Counted from the stretch's first letter, positions 36,600-45,078 are shown. The stretch: DNA of 64,000 nt from Streptomyces cyaneus (GCF_004028635.1 NZ_RQJW01000016.1:62001-126000), one strand, 5' to 3'. The notes: a model not told the origin generated them from the sequence alone. Made by a program: numbers and translations.

Positions 36600-36749
36600 G
36601 TGGCAGATGGGGATCTGACGCATGCTCAATGGGCCCAGCTCGAACCGCTGCTGCCCAGGGGCAGGAAGCCGGGACGCCCGCCGATACGGATCTTCACCGA
36701 GCTGCAGGCCAACGCGAAGAACCTGATCATCTGGGACGTCAACGAGTAG
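36600..36749 (+). pseudogene. IS5-family transposase N-terminal remnant
   Basis: A 49-codon frame from GTG 36600, 19 bp inside the left IS end. It starts with the classical IS5-family opening (LTHAQWAQLEPLLPRGRKPGRPP) up to about residue 29. It then changes into unrelated sequence ending QANAKNLIIWDVNE and a stop, where a transposase would continue for over 200 residues. The junction is at about 36690. The new tail loosely recalls the segment before the NSE metal site of terpene synthases, which is speculative. Confidence 0.7.
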
Positions 36750-37437
36750 TTGTGACTCCTTCATCCCGCCTGCGCGGGTTGTTGGTGGCGAGCAGTTCCT
36801 GTAGGAGCTCAACGACGAGATCGGGCTGCCCTATGTACGGGGAGTGGCCCGTCTGCCACTCGCGCACGCCGGTGCAGCGCGAGGCCATCTTCCGCTGCAG
36901 GCCTGGGTCGATGGCTCGGTCCTGCGCGCAGACGACGTAGGTGGAGGAAATGTGCTTCCAGCTGTGGCGCTCTGGGACTCCTCGCCCGCAGCCGGGGGCT
37001 TGCGCACGCAGGAGGCCGACCGCCCAGGCGGCGAGGGGGTCGGGACAGTCGCCATAGAGGGTGGCGACAGCCCGGTCGGGGTGCAGGCTGGTCGAGCCGT
37101 CGGGCTCTGGGTTGATCGCGTCCTGGAGCTGCGGGGACGCCCCACCCAGACTGGCCGCGCTCTCGCCGACATCCGGCACGAAGGCCGCCAGATAGACCAA
37201 GTGTCCCGCTCCGCGCACTCCGGTGATCACTGACCCACCGTAGGAGTGACCGAGCACAAGCGGAGGCTCGTGCAGCGCGTCGATGACTGCCTGGACCACA
37301 GCTGTGTCAGCGAGCAATGAGCCCCGGTGGAGCTCGGGAACGACAACGTCGGTTCCTGTGGTCCGCAAGCGTTCTGCCACTACGGCGAAGTGCTCGGGAC
37401 GGTGATACAGGCCGTGAACGAGCACCACGGCGGCCAA
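36739..37437 (-). CDS. Alpha/beta-fold hydrolase
   Basis: 232 residues, opening AAVVLVHGLYHRPEHF. Nucleophile Ser is in LVLGHSYGGSVI (about residue 70) and catalytic His in WQTGHSPYIGQPDLV near the end; the acid is probably Asp in VCAQDRAIDP. It resembles small cytoplasmic esterase/hydrolases annotated in Streptomyces. Start TTG 37437 is supported by AGGAGG 8 nt upstream. Its last codons (RRRDEGVTTTR) run into the IS5 remnant on the other strand, so the natural C-terminus may have been replaced. It sits inside the island between two IS ends. Confidence 0.82.
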   Translation of the reverse strand: MAAVVLVHGLYHRPEHFAVVAERLRTTGTDVVVPELHRGSLLADTAVVQAVIDALHEPPLVLGHSYGGSVITGVRGAGHLVYLAAFVPDVGESAASLGGASPQLQDAINPEPDGSTSLHPDRAVATLYGDCPDPLAAWAVGLLRAQAPGCGRGVPERHSWKHISSTYVVCAQDRAIDPGLQRKMASRCTGVREWQTGHSPYIGQPDLVVELLQELLATNNPRRRDEGVTTTR

Positions 37438-37450
37438 TTCGCCCGCCTCC

Positions 37451-37533
37451 TCAAGTCGGCGTCAGGCCAGTGATCCTAGCTCCGGACCATGGCCGGCCAT
37501 CACTCACCACGTGATCCATTTCCGATACACGTC
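37451..37533 (-). pseudogene. Second IS5-type remnant: inverted end plus transposase N-terminus
   Basis: On the minus strand, CTAG then GACGTGTATCGGAAATGG (an IS end, 37510-37533) is followed by GTG 37507 and 18 codons (VSDGRPWSGARITGLTPT), the typical N-terminus of a different IS5-family transposase, then a stop at 37451. The rest is gone and the hydrolase ribosome site follows immediately. Confidence 0.72.
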
Positions 37534-37700
37534 CTAGTCCTCTTCGGCCATTTCCTGGACGGTGTACTTGCTGGTGCCGTCCGGCAGGGTCTCGTCGTAC
37601 ATCTTGCGTACCAGCTGTACCTGGTGGGGGCGAGCTTGGGCTTCTGGCCGCAGGTGCGGCCACGGGCCCGGGCGGCGGTGTCCCTGACAGGCCTCGCGTC
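37534..37700 (-). pseudogene. Serine recombinase (resolvase) C-terminal remnant
   Basis: Minus-strand reading gives RARGRTCGQKPKLAP, then after a frameshift QVQLVRKMYDETLPDGTSKYT and VQEMAEED with a stop at 37534. This matches the linker and HTH start of Tn3-type resolvase/invertases (normally RGRTGGQKPKL, then ARQMYDET and TVQQIADEFGV). The catalytic domain is absent. The stop codon lies within the CTAG that flanks the IS end, so the insertion cut the gene there. Confidence 0.7.
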
Positions 37701-37720
37701 TTCAGAGATGACGACGCGCC

Positions 37721-38698
37721 TCAATCCAATGACACATCCCCCGGGGTGAGGTGGAGCGGCAGGTCGGGGTTGAGTTGGCTCGGTGAGGCAGAGAACGCCG
37801 GCAGGGCGACAAGGGTCCACAGGAGGGTCAGTGTGGTGAACAGGGCGTTTACTGCGAGGATCCGAGCGACGGGCTGCTGCCAGCCTGAGAGATGTTCGCT
37901 GCCGCGGAACAGGGGGAACGGAGTTCCCCGGTCGCGGGCGAGTCTGTCCATGAATACGAAGGTGGCTGTCCACATTCCCAGCAGAAAGACTTCGAGCAGG
38001 GGAAGTTGGTACCAGTGGCCGGCGAACAGTGCAGGGCCCGGGGATGCACTGACATAGGCGTAGGAGCCGGTCAGAATCCAGAGCTGCTCGAAGAGACAAC
38101 TCGCAGCCATGCACACGGCCAGAGTGGCAACGAGGAGGGTGGTGCGCCGCCAGTTCTTGCGAGGGCTGCAGACCCGGTCGAGAAGCCACCTTGAGACCAA
38201 GATCCAGCTGGCCATGAGCGTGTAGGGCAGGCCGTCGGCCGACAGGGGCGTGATGAACTGAGACTCGGGGTTGTCGCCATGCCAGCCTGGGATCCAGGGG
38301 CCCCAGCTGCTGACGTTGACGGTGACCCGGCTCAGACCGAACACATAGCCGTCGTACTGGTACAGCGGGGTCACCCACAACGACAGCAGGCCACTGGCGA
38401 ACATCGCCCCACTGAGCGTGATCTGTCGCGCAGCGCGGTATCGGCGCACCAGGTAAACCGCTAGGGCAGCCGTCAAAGCGACAACGACCCCCTGCCAGAC
38501 CCATAGGAGCAGTCTGCGCGTGGCGGAGGTCCCGTAGTCGCCGGAGCCGACCGAGTGCACACCTCCGTCGATGATCCATCGGCCGTATACCACCATGGAG
38601 AAGCCGACGTAGAGCAGCCCGAGAAGGGCCCAGTAGATATTGGGTTGCCGCCACAAACTGGTGTGGTGGTGGATCACCCCGGACGTGGGTAGGGCCAT
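37721..38698 (-). CDS. AveC-family spirocyclase-like membrane protein
   Basis: 325 residues, about seven hydrophobic segments (first IYWALLGLLYVGFSMVVYG at about 20-38). The overall pattern, with WGPWIPGWHGDNPESQFITP and the HWYQLPLLEVFLLGMW block, is that of the AveC family. AveC itself acts as a dehydratase/spirocyclase in avermectin spiroketal formation. Here it closes a terpene operon, where no polyketide substrate is expected. ATG 38698 has GGAGG 6 nt upstream. Some relatives sit in terpene or sterol-like loci, but I know of no defined reaction for them. Possible role: membrane-bound cyclisation or isomerisation of an oxidised diterpene. Confidence 0.8.
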   Translation of the reverse strand: MALPTSGVIHHHTSLWRQPNIYWALLGLLYVGFSMVVYGRWIIDGGVHSVGSGDYGTSATRRLLLWVWQGVVVALTAALAVYLVRRYRAARQITLSGAMFASGLLSLWVTPLYQYDGYVFGLSRVTVNVSSWGPWIPGWHGDNPESQFITPLSADGLPYTLMASWILVSRWLLDRVCSPRKNWRRTTLLVATLAVCMAASCLFEQLWILTGSYAYVSASPGPALFAGHWYQLPLLEVFLLGMWTATFVFMDRLARDRGTPFPLFRGSEHLSGWQQPVARILAVNALFTTLTLLWTLVALPAFSASPSQLNPDLPLHLTPGDVSLD

Positions 38699-38863
38699 AG
38701 TCGCCTCCGGAGGGGTTCGTGTTTCCGGACAGGTAACCGATCGTTTCTCATGCGGTGGTTCACAGCTTCGAGTGCTCCTCGTGGGCTTCGCCTGGAGGCG
38801 GTAGCTCGGCATCAGGTGAAGCTGTCTGCGGTGATGAAGCACCGGGAGGAACGACCTCTTGCA

Positions 38864-40216
38864 TCAGTTGTATTTCAATGCCGCAGCCTGAAGGTGTTCC
38901 GCGGCGAGCTCACCGCTGGCGAGCGCCGCGTTAGTGGCGCTGTAGGAGAGAAAGTCGCCCGCGAACTGGATGCGCGAATCAGGGTTGATGCTCCTGGTGA
39001 ACTGGCTGAGGCTGCGGTAGCCATGGGCGGGGCGGGCCAGGAGGGCTTGTTCCCAGCGGTGCACGACACACATCTCCTGATGGGCGTCGATGTGTTCAGC
39101 CAGGTCAGGGAATGTCTCGCGGAGCGCGTGAAGAGCATCAGCGATGACGACGTCGTCATCCGACGCGAAGTGCTTTCCGGTCCAGGAACCTCGGAAGTGG
39201 GCTGCGACGAGCCCTTTGCCTGCCGGTGCGCGGCCCTGGCTGAGATTGTGGTTGAAGGTGACGCCGAGGAGATCGCGGCTCTCGCGACAAGGGACGAGGA
39301 AGCCCAGAGCCGGCTCCGTGGGGGGCCGTCGCAGCCCGAAGGTGACGCGAATGTCAGGGATGTATCGCAAGGCCGACAGGTATTCTCGCTGGCGCTCCGA
39401 GAGCTGGGGAACAATCCGGGGCACGTTCGGGCCAGGAACTGCCACCACGCAGGCATCGGCCCTTGTGCTGTGCTCCCTTCCTCCACGCTGCCAGAGGACG
39501 TGGACACCGCTGGCGTCTTCACTCACCCGGGTCGCGCTTGCGGCGTACTCGACGCGGAGTCGCTCAGCGAGCAGCTGCGTCAGCGTGCCGACGCCCGCAT
39601 CGAAGTTGAATGCCGGTGCCTTGAGCGTTGCCCAGAGCGGGATGAGAGCGCCGACGGCTGATACGTCGCGGGGCTCTGCCAGGAAGTAGCCACTGCACAG
39701 GGGTTCGATCAAGTAGTCGAGCAGTTCCTCATTCAGTCGTCGAACGGCCCAGTCGTCTGCATTCTCCACGTCGATCTCAGCTGCGCCGGACATGTCGCCC
39801 CACTGCAGCAATGGAGTTGCCCGGCGAAGGTCTCGCAAGAGGTTGATGGCCTTGAGTTTTGACTTCCAGCTGAACAGTCGAGTGCGTACAAGACCGGACG
39901 GCCGGCTGAAGTCCAGGCGGTGGATCTTCCCTGCCCGCAACACGCCCCACACGTTCGTACTGGGCTGGATCTCTGCCGCCAGTCCGGCATCGGTCAGGAG
40001 TCGGACCATGGCTGTGTAGTTGTACGACAGCCAGAGCGCGCCGAGGTCCACTCGGTAGCCGTCTCGCTCGACTGTGGTCATGCGACCGCCAACTCGGTCT
40101 TCCTGTTCCAGGACGGTCACCGTGTGTCCCGCCTGCTCCAGGCGGAAGGCCGCGGTCATGCCGGCGATGCCGGCGCCGACAACGATCACGTGCTTGGGGC
40201 CAGACTCGCTGGTCAT
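38864..40216 (-). CDS. FAD-dependent oxidoreductase (amine-oxidase/CrtI-like)
   Basis: 450 residues. N-terminal dinucleotide motif VIVVGAGIAGMTAAFRLEQAG followed by VLEQEDRVGGRMTTVE, the flavin amine oxidase/protoporphyrinogen oxidase/phytoene desaturase pattern. The C-terminus has the FAD-closing block IQFAGDFLSYSATNAALASGE. Likely a dehydrogenase or oxidase acting on the terpene skeleton. ATG 40216 has GGGGGGAAG close upstream. It is downstream of the terpene synthase with a 232-bp gap and upstream of the AveC-like gene (165 bp), all on the minus strand. Base composition is visibly lower in GC than in flanking genes. Confidence 0.85.
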   Translation of the reverse strand: MTSESGPKHVIVVGAGIAGMTAAFRLEQAGHTVTVLEQEDRVGGRMTTVERDGYRVDLGALWLSYNYTAMVRLLTDAGLAAEIQPSTNVWGVLRAGKIHRLDFSRPSGLVRTRLFSWKSKLKAINLLRDLRRATPLLQWGDMSGAAEIDVENADDWAVRRLNEELLDYLIEPLCSGYFLAEPRDVSAVGALIPLWATLKAPAFNFDAGVGTLTQLLAERLRVEYAASATRVSEDASGVHVLWQRGGREHSTRADACVVAVPGPNVPRIVPQLSERQREYLSALRYIPDIRVTFGLRRPPTEPALGFLVPCRESRDLLGVTFNHNLSQGRAPAGKGLVAAHFRGSWTGKHFASDDDVVIADALHALRETFPDLAEHIDAHQEMCVVHRWEQALLARPAHGYRSLSQFTRSINPDSRIQFAGDFLSYSATNAALASGELAAEHLQAAALKYN

Positions 40217-40448
40217 CTTCCCCCCATAGGATTGTGGTCAGCAGGTACATCGCACAGACGATTTCGCACGTGGCGGGGTGCCGCCGTCGTTGCCGGCCCG
40301 GCGCAACGACATCGGTCTCTCGCAGGCAAACGGCTGGGGGATGGCGCTCATGACCGAAGCCGTGCACATGTGGCTCAGGGCTCAGAGTCGGGCTGTTGTC
40401 CGGGCTCACGACGCTCTGTGAGATCAACGGCAGATATATGTCCGGGAA

Positions 40449-41558
40449 TCATGAAGCCTGCTGCAAGGTCCTGGCAGGGAGGCTGTCCAGCCACCACGCG
40501 AGGGCAGGCATCGTCAGCGGGGCCAGGGCGTCCGCCGGTGGCTCCTGAGAAATGGAGCTCTCGATCTTCACCGCTCCGGGGTGAAGGCCATCGGGGTTGG
40601 TATACCGCTCCATCGTCAAACCGGCATTGAGGTTGCGGGCTACGACCTTTCCGACAGCGGTGATGTACCTCTGCAGAGGGGGACTGGCGGAAGGCGTAAC
40701 ACGGTCACGCAACTGCAGGTAGCAGGACATGGAAGCGTCCCTCAGAGCCACCGCCTCAGCAATGGCCTGCGAGGGGGCGCACTGGGAGCGGCGCGCGAGG
40801 ATGTCTACGACGTTCTCGACAGCGAACCTCTTTCCCCGCTCCAAGTTTTGCGACAGCCAGATATCTCGACCGTAGGAGAACAGATCGTTGTCGACCTCCC
40901 CGGTCAGCGCCGCTGCCGCAACAAGCGCCCTCACCGGATCAGACTGGATTTCATGCCCGGGCACTTCTCCCGTGGCCAGCTCGATCGCCGCCATCGTGAC
41001 CCACGCTCCACCGGCCAGCGGCCGGACCCGCACCCACTCGTCCAGTGAGAGCGTGCCTCCCCGGGAAATGCACGAGGTCTCACGCGCGACACCCAGGAGC
41101 CACCCCCGGTGCTCCTGGGCCCAGCGGTGGAAGACTGCAGCCGTGGAGCACGCCCGCCCCCGCCGCGCCAGGTCACACCAAGCCGCCCCAAGGGGGCTCT
41201 CGTCGGCCACGAGGGAACTCGGGGGAGACTCAAGCGCATTGAGCGCATCGAAACCGAGATCGACGGCATCGGACAACGTCGTGGCGCTCCTGTCGAATTG
41301 ATCGTCCATCACGTACGCCAGATACGTCCAGTCGACCAGGAGCTGGAGTACATCCACGGAGGTATCAGAGGGCACCATCCTGGGAAGCCACGCGTGGGCA
41401 TCGGTCTGGTCCAGCCGGGCGGCATCCTCCCGCCTGTCACAAAAACCGAATCGCCTCAGCCATTCCATTCCGTGGTGGCGGAGGGTCTCCTCCAGCGGGT
41501 TCTCCCGCACCGCAATTGGACAGTAGATCGACGGCAGTTCAATAGTGAGCGTGTTCAT
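40449..41558 (-). CDS. Class I terpene synthase (probable diterpene cyclase)
   Basis: 369 residues, single alpha-domain. Aspartate-rich metal motif YVMDDQFD with D85-D86 and D89; second metal motif NDLFSYGRD near residue 220, an NSE/DTE variant with final Asp in place of Glu; C-terminal RY pair in LTMERYTNPDG. All are needed for Mg-diphosphate binding and ionisation of a prenyl diphosphate. A neighbouring GGPP synthase suggests a C20 substrate. ATG 41558 overlaps the stop of the broken ispH frame (ATGA), and AGGAGAGG within that remnant is its ribosome site, so the relic still matters for expression. The product is not predictable. Confidence 0.9.
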   Translation of the reverse strand: MNTLTIELPSIYCPIAVRENPLEETLRHHGMEWLRRFGFCDRREDAARLDQTDAHAWLPRMVPSDTSVDVLQLLVDWTYLAYVMDDQFDRSATTLSDAVDLGFDALNALESPPSSLVADESPLGAAWCDLARRGRACSTAAVFHRWAQEHRGWLLGVARETSCISRGGTLSLDEWVRVRPLAGGAWVTMAAIELATGEVPGHEIQSDPVRALVAAAALTGEVDNDLFSYGRDIWLSQNLERGKRFAVENVVDILARRSQCAPSQAIAEAVALRDASMSCYLQLRDRVTPSASPPLQRYITAVGKVVARNLNAGLTMERYTNPDGLHPGAVKIESSISQEPPADALAPLTMPALAWWLDSLPARTLQQAS

Positions 41559-41868
41559 TCCTCTCCTTCTCCCAGGTCCGCCTCGTCGGCCATCTGCTTC
41601 ACCGCTTGCTTGCGATTCTGGGTGGCATAGCAGATGTCGTCGCTGGGCCGGCTGATGAGCTGCGGGAACACGTCCTTCAGCGGGCCGTCGACCAGAGTGA
41701 AGTGGTCGGGGACCTCGCCCAGGGTGCCGATGACCTCCTCGTGGTGGCCCCCGTGCCGATCAGCAGGATGTCGTAGTCCTTGCGCGCGAAGCGGACAGTT
41801 TCCTTGTGGACCTTGGTGACCAGGAGGCAGGTGGCGTCGATGGTGGTGAGCGATGCGCACACTGGCCA
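41555..41868 (-). pseudogene. ispH: Broken ispH (HMBPP reductase) fragment
   Basis: Two frames read an IspH: first CASLTTIDATCLLVTKVHKETV with DYDILLIGT, then after a frameshift near 41750 GHHEEVIGTLGEVPDHFTLV and RPSDDICYATQNRKQAVKQM. The N-terminal third with the first Fe-S cysteine, a middle block and the whole C-terminus are missing. The last frame ends LGEGEE at the TGA that overlaps the terpene synthase ATG. A genuine ispH should exist elsewhere in the genome. It was originally placed to boost the IPP/DMAPP supply. Confidence 0.85.
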
Positions 41869-41874
41869 CAGAGA

Positions 41875-43008
41875 TCATGAGGTCCTCCAAACCGCCTGCT
41901 TCGCCAACCGCTTCAGCTCGTCCTCCACCCCACGCGGCAGGTGGGCGTCCTGCAGCGCGGAGAGCGCCTGTTCGTAGCGGTCGCGAATCATGGTCTCGAC
42001 GGCCCGGTCGGCCCCGGTGGCCTCGATCACCGCGCGCAGGGGGGCCGCGCCCCCCTCGTCAAGGTGGGGGCTGCCGTACAGGGTGCGCAGCAGCCGCGCT
42101 TGGCCCACATCGGCCCGCTGAAGTGCCAGGGCGATCAGAGCGGTGGGCTTGCCCTCCCGCAGATCGTCCAGGACCGGCTTGCCGGTGTCCGTGGGGCTGC
42201 CGAAGACTCCCAGCAGGTCGTCCCGCAGCTGGAAGGCCTCTCCCAAAGGGAGCGCGAACGCACTGAGCTGCTCGAGGTATTGCTCATCGGCACCTGCCAG
42301 GGCGGCACCGATGTGCAGCGGCCTCTCGATGGTGTATTTGGCGGTTTTGTAGCGGGCGACGGCCAGCGCCTGCTCGACATCGGCCGTGGGGCGTCCGGTG
42401 GCCAGTAGGTCGAGGTACTGGCCGTACATCACCTCGCTGCGCATCACGTCTATCAGCGGCCGCAGCCGTTCGCGCTGCGCGGTGCTCAGCCCTGTTTCCC
42501 GGCCGGTAAGGAGTTCGTCGGACCAGATCAGGGCGAGGTCACCGGCCAGGATCGCGGCCCCGGTGCCGAGGCTGTCGGCCGCGGCCGGGGTACGGTCGCT
42601 TCGGTGGCGGGCGGCGAGTGTCCGGTGGACGGTGGGCTGTCCGCGGCGGGTGTCGGAGTGGTCCATCACGTCGTCGTGGATCATGCAGAAGGTGTGGAAC
42701 ATCTCCAACGCCGCCCCCGCCCGCACCGCCGTCGCCGGACTCCCGCTGTCGCTGTCGCGGGCGGCGTGCCAGCCCAGCACACACAACAGCGGACGGATCC
42801 GCTTGCCCCCGGCCGCCAGGAATTCCCCCACTGCCTGTGGCGCATCGACGGGCAGCCCCTGTCGACGGGCCGCGGCCGTCTTGCGAGCGACGAAGGCGTG
42901 CAGGATCGTGCCCACTTCACGGCGTACCGCCTGCGCATCCAGCAGGCCCGGCGGCGTAGAGGATGCCCGGGCTTGCGGCTGGGCCGTGGAGGCGATCGGT
43001 GTGGTCAT
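41875..43008 (-). CDS. Polyprenyl (geranylgeranyl) diphosphate synthase
   Basis: 377 residues. First aspartate motif MIHDDVMDHSDTRRG (D112, D113, D116), second LRDDLLGVFG, with GGKRIRPLLCVLGW binding IPP and KTAKYTIERPLHIGAAL typical of actinobacterial GGPP synthases of diterpene and hopanoid loci. It condenses IPP onto allylic diphosphates, supplying the adjacent cyclase. Chain length C20 is an inference from family and context. ATG 43008 has GGGGGAG 6 nt upstream and overlaps the stop of the ispG remnant (ATGA). A 51-bp internal segment (42708-42758) recurs inverted at 44998-45048. Confidence 0.9.
   Translation of the reverse strand: MTTPIASTAQPQARASSTPPGLLDAQAVRREVGTILHAFVARKTAAARRQGLPVDAPQAVGEFLAAGGKRIRPLLCVLGWHAARDSDSGSPATAVRAGAALEMFHTFCMIHDDVMDHSDTRRGQPTVHRTLAARHRSDRTPAAADSLGTGAAILAGDLALIWSDELLTGRETGLSTAQRERLRPLIDVMRSEVMYGQYLDLLATGRPTADVEQALAVARYKTAKYTIERPLHIGAALAGADEQYLEQLSAFALPLGEAFQLRDDLLGVFGSPTDTGKPVLDDLREGKPTALIALALQRADVGQARLLRTLYGSPHLDEGGAAPLRAVIEATGADRAVETMIRDRYEQALSALQDAHLPRGVEDELKRLAKQAVWRTS
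42708..42758. repeat. 51-bp segment duplicated in inverted orientation (copy in GGPP synthase)
   Basis: This stretch of the GGPP synthase gene matches the reverse complement of 44998-45048 at 49 of 51 positions. It lies in the codons for about residues 85-101, so it is native here and the distal copy is the derived one. Confidence 0.88.
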
Positions 43009-43290
43009 GACGGCTCCCCCGCCCTGGTGGCATGTCCGGTCGTGAAGTCCGCGGTCTCGATGGCTTCAGGCAGAGGTAGTGCCTCGTCCACCAAGACATC
43101 GACGATCTTCGATTCCGGTCGGTTCGAAGGACTTCGCCCTGGCGGAAGATCCAGCCTTTGCCGTTGCCGCAAGAGACGCCGAGGTCGGCTTCGCGGGCCT
43201 CGCCGGGCCCGTTGCCCACGCATCCCATGACCGCGGTGCGCAGGTGGTGGGAGAAGTCGTGGAAGGCGGCTTCGACCTGGGCGGCGAGCG
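43005..43290 (-). pseudogene. ispG: Broken ispG (HMBPP synthase) C-terminal fragment
   Basis: Reads TAVMGCVGNGPGEAREADLG then GNGKGWIFRQGEVLRT, and after a frameshift near 43120 ESKIVDVLVDEALPLPEAIE. This is the C-terminal Fe-S end of IspG (normally AVMGCVVNGPGEAREADLG, then ESKIVETLIEEA). Everything upstream in the protein is missing. It is joined directly to the dxs fragment. Its stop TGA overlaps the GGPP synthase ATG, so the frame is kept next to the start even though the enzyme is dead. Confidence 0.85.
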
Positions 43291-43867
43291 GTGCCCAGGC
43301 CGTCGTGGCGCAGGCCGTCCTCGACGGTGACGACCAGGCGGTGTCCGGCGGCCGGATCGGTCAGGACCGGTGAAACGGGCAGCAGCCAGCGCGGGTCGAT
43401 GACGGTGGTGCCGATCCCGAAGTCCTCCAGGTCCCTCGCCGCCGTATACGCCTGGGAAGCCATCGGCCCGACCGCCACCAGCAGCACGTCTCGGCTGCCC
43501 GCCGTACTGCAGTGCAGCACGTCCCCGACCTGAAGCCGCTCCACCGCCGGCACATCGACGGGAGTGGAGCCTTTGGGGAATCGCAGCAGACTCGGCCCCT
43601 GCTCGAAGCAGACCGCCTCGGTGAGGAGTTCGGCAAGGCGCACCCCGTCGCGCGGGGCGGCGATGCGCAGACCGGGGACGTTCGCACCGCCGCGCTGGTG
43701 ACGGCATGCTGTTCGGCGATGCCCACATCGAAGTCCCGATCCGGGAAGCATTCGGCTGGGGCGTGCAGGCCGGTGGGGCGCAGTATCGACGCCGTCACGC
43801 CCACGATGTCGTGACGTTCGGCGGCCAGGTCGGCCAGGCTCGTGGAGGCACTCGTCCACGACGGCAA
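43291..43867 (-). pseudogene. dxs: Broken dxs (DXP synthase) fragment
   Basis: Reads LADLAAERHDIVGVTASILR and FDVGIAEQHAVTSAA (the transketolase pyrimidine-binding core), then after a deletion of some 50-60 residues and a frame change VPGLRIAAPRDGVRLAELLT, LLRFPKGSTPVDVPAVERL and HRLVVTVEDGLRHDGLG. The N-terminal thiamine-diphosphate domain is absent. A short stretch from ATG 43940 is open but unlike Dxs. With the ispG and ispH relics it makes a decayed set of precursor-supply genes in the order dxs-ispG-GGPPS-ispH-terpene synthase. Confidence 0.85.
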
Positions 43868-43989
43868 CGCTGGGGAGGGTGGTGTCCAGTAACGAGCCGG
43901 CAGCAGAGGGCTTCGGCGGGGACTTGGAGACCGTGGCCATCAGGGGTCCGCCTTACGTCACATCGCGAGTGGGGGACAAGCCGACCGGG

Positions 43990-44379
43990 CACAACAGCAT
44001 CTCCAGGATGTGCGGGGCGAAAGGCTGATGTGGGCCCTCCGCGACCGGATCACCCTCACTATGGGCGCGATCACACCGGCGTGCGCAAGGTGCAGCCCAC
44101 CCGCGCGTTGAGCGGGACATGACCTACGAAGCACGCCGCGGAGACCGCCACACCACAAAGGGGCAAAGCTGTCACATCCATGCGAATCCGCCCGCGCACG
44201 CCTCAAGACGCCCTGGCAGAAACGACACTGCGTACTTGCTCCCGAACGAAACCGCGTCCACCCCGGCCCCGCGCACGGCGTCGAAGGTGAACAGCAAGTG
44301 CTCCCTGCGGACGCGGGGGTACGTCGGTCTACTACATCACCGTCAGGTCCCAGCTCTGAACGAGTAGTTCCGATGCGGC
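43990..44379. other. Gap between dxs relic and IS982 relic
   Basis: About 390 bp with no gene I can support in any frame. Base composition is mixed and several short matches to coding-like patterns break within 20-30 codons, so it is probably scrambled island DNA. The promoter for the minus-strand terpene genes should lie here or just inside the dxs relic; no clear -10/-35 was recognised. Confidence 0.5.
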
Positions 44380-44985
44380 TCAGTGGTCGTAGGCGATCAG
44401 TGAGCGGGTGAGGGGTGCGGCGATGGTGCGCTTGTGCCAGATCGCGCAGGTCATCGCCAGGATGCGCTGAACCACACGGACGCCGACGCCTTCAATGGTC
44501 CGGCCGCCATGTTGTTCCAGGTCGAGCCGGCCCTTGAGGGTGTCGTTGACCGACTCGATCAGCTGGCACACGGTCTTGAGCAGGGCTTCTCCCGGCCGTG
44601 AGGGACCCCGGTCGCGGTAGGAGCACCGCAGCAGGCTGATGCCGCGGGCGGCGAGGAAGCGGTCGAGTCCGGCGGCGATGCAGCCCTTGTCAGTCAGGAT
44701 GAGCAGGTCGAGTCGGTCGGCGGCCAGGTGCGGTTCGTTGTCGATCAGGGCGGCCAGCACCCGCCGCTCGTCGATCTTGGGATCGGCCAGGGCCAGGTGA
44801 CCGGCGGGCTGGCCGGGGTGCACACCAGGTGCAGTTTCAGGCCCCAGTAGACGCGTGAGTGGGAGCGGCAGTAGCCGTAGTTGGCCGATCCTGCCAGGTC
44901 GGAGGAAACCGAGCATGACCTGGGCCACGGCCAGGGTGACCAGCTCCGCGTCGGTCAGCCGAGGCGGCCGACCACGCCGCCGCGA
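44380..44985 (-). pseudogene. IS982-family transposase pseudogene
   Basis: The N-terminal part RGRPPRLTDAELVTLAVAQV is followed at once by YGYCRSHSRVYWGLKLHLVC, so more than 100 residues between are deleted. A +1 shift then leads into LADPKIDERRVLAALIDNEP and LIESVNDTLKGRLDLEQHGG with TIEGVGVRVVQRILAMTCAI, the C-terminal block of Streptomyces IS982 transposases. With the deletion and frameshift it is non-functional. Its own terminal repeats were not found. Confidence 0.82.
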
Positions 44986-44997
44986 GTCTTCACGCGT

Positions 44998-45048
44998 GCG
45001 GCAGCGACAGCGGGAGTCCGGCGACGGCGGCGCGGGCGGGGGCGGCGT
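44998..45048. repeat. 51-bp inverted copy of GGPP synthase DNA at island edge
   Basis: 49 of 51 positions match the reverse complement of 42708-42758. It sits between the IS982 relic and the right IS5-type end, so a piece of the GGPP synthase gene was copied here during a rearrangement. Confidence 0.88.
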
Positions 45049-45054
45049 GCTACT

Positions 45055-45078
45055 CAAGATCCACTTTCGATACACACC
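45055..45078 (-). repeat. Right IS5-type terminal inverted repeat
   Basis: Ends TTTCGATACACACC followed by CTAG (45079-45082). It is the inverted partner of 36557-36580 with two mismatches. Confidence 0.8.

Noticed and set aside
44380..45075. Single 231-codon frame across the IS982 region as an intact gene.
   Set aside because: Its start is IS-end DNA and the copied GGPP synthase piece, and its middle is out of frame relative to known transposases; it is a pseudogene.
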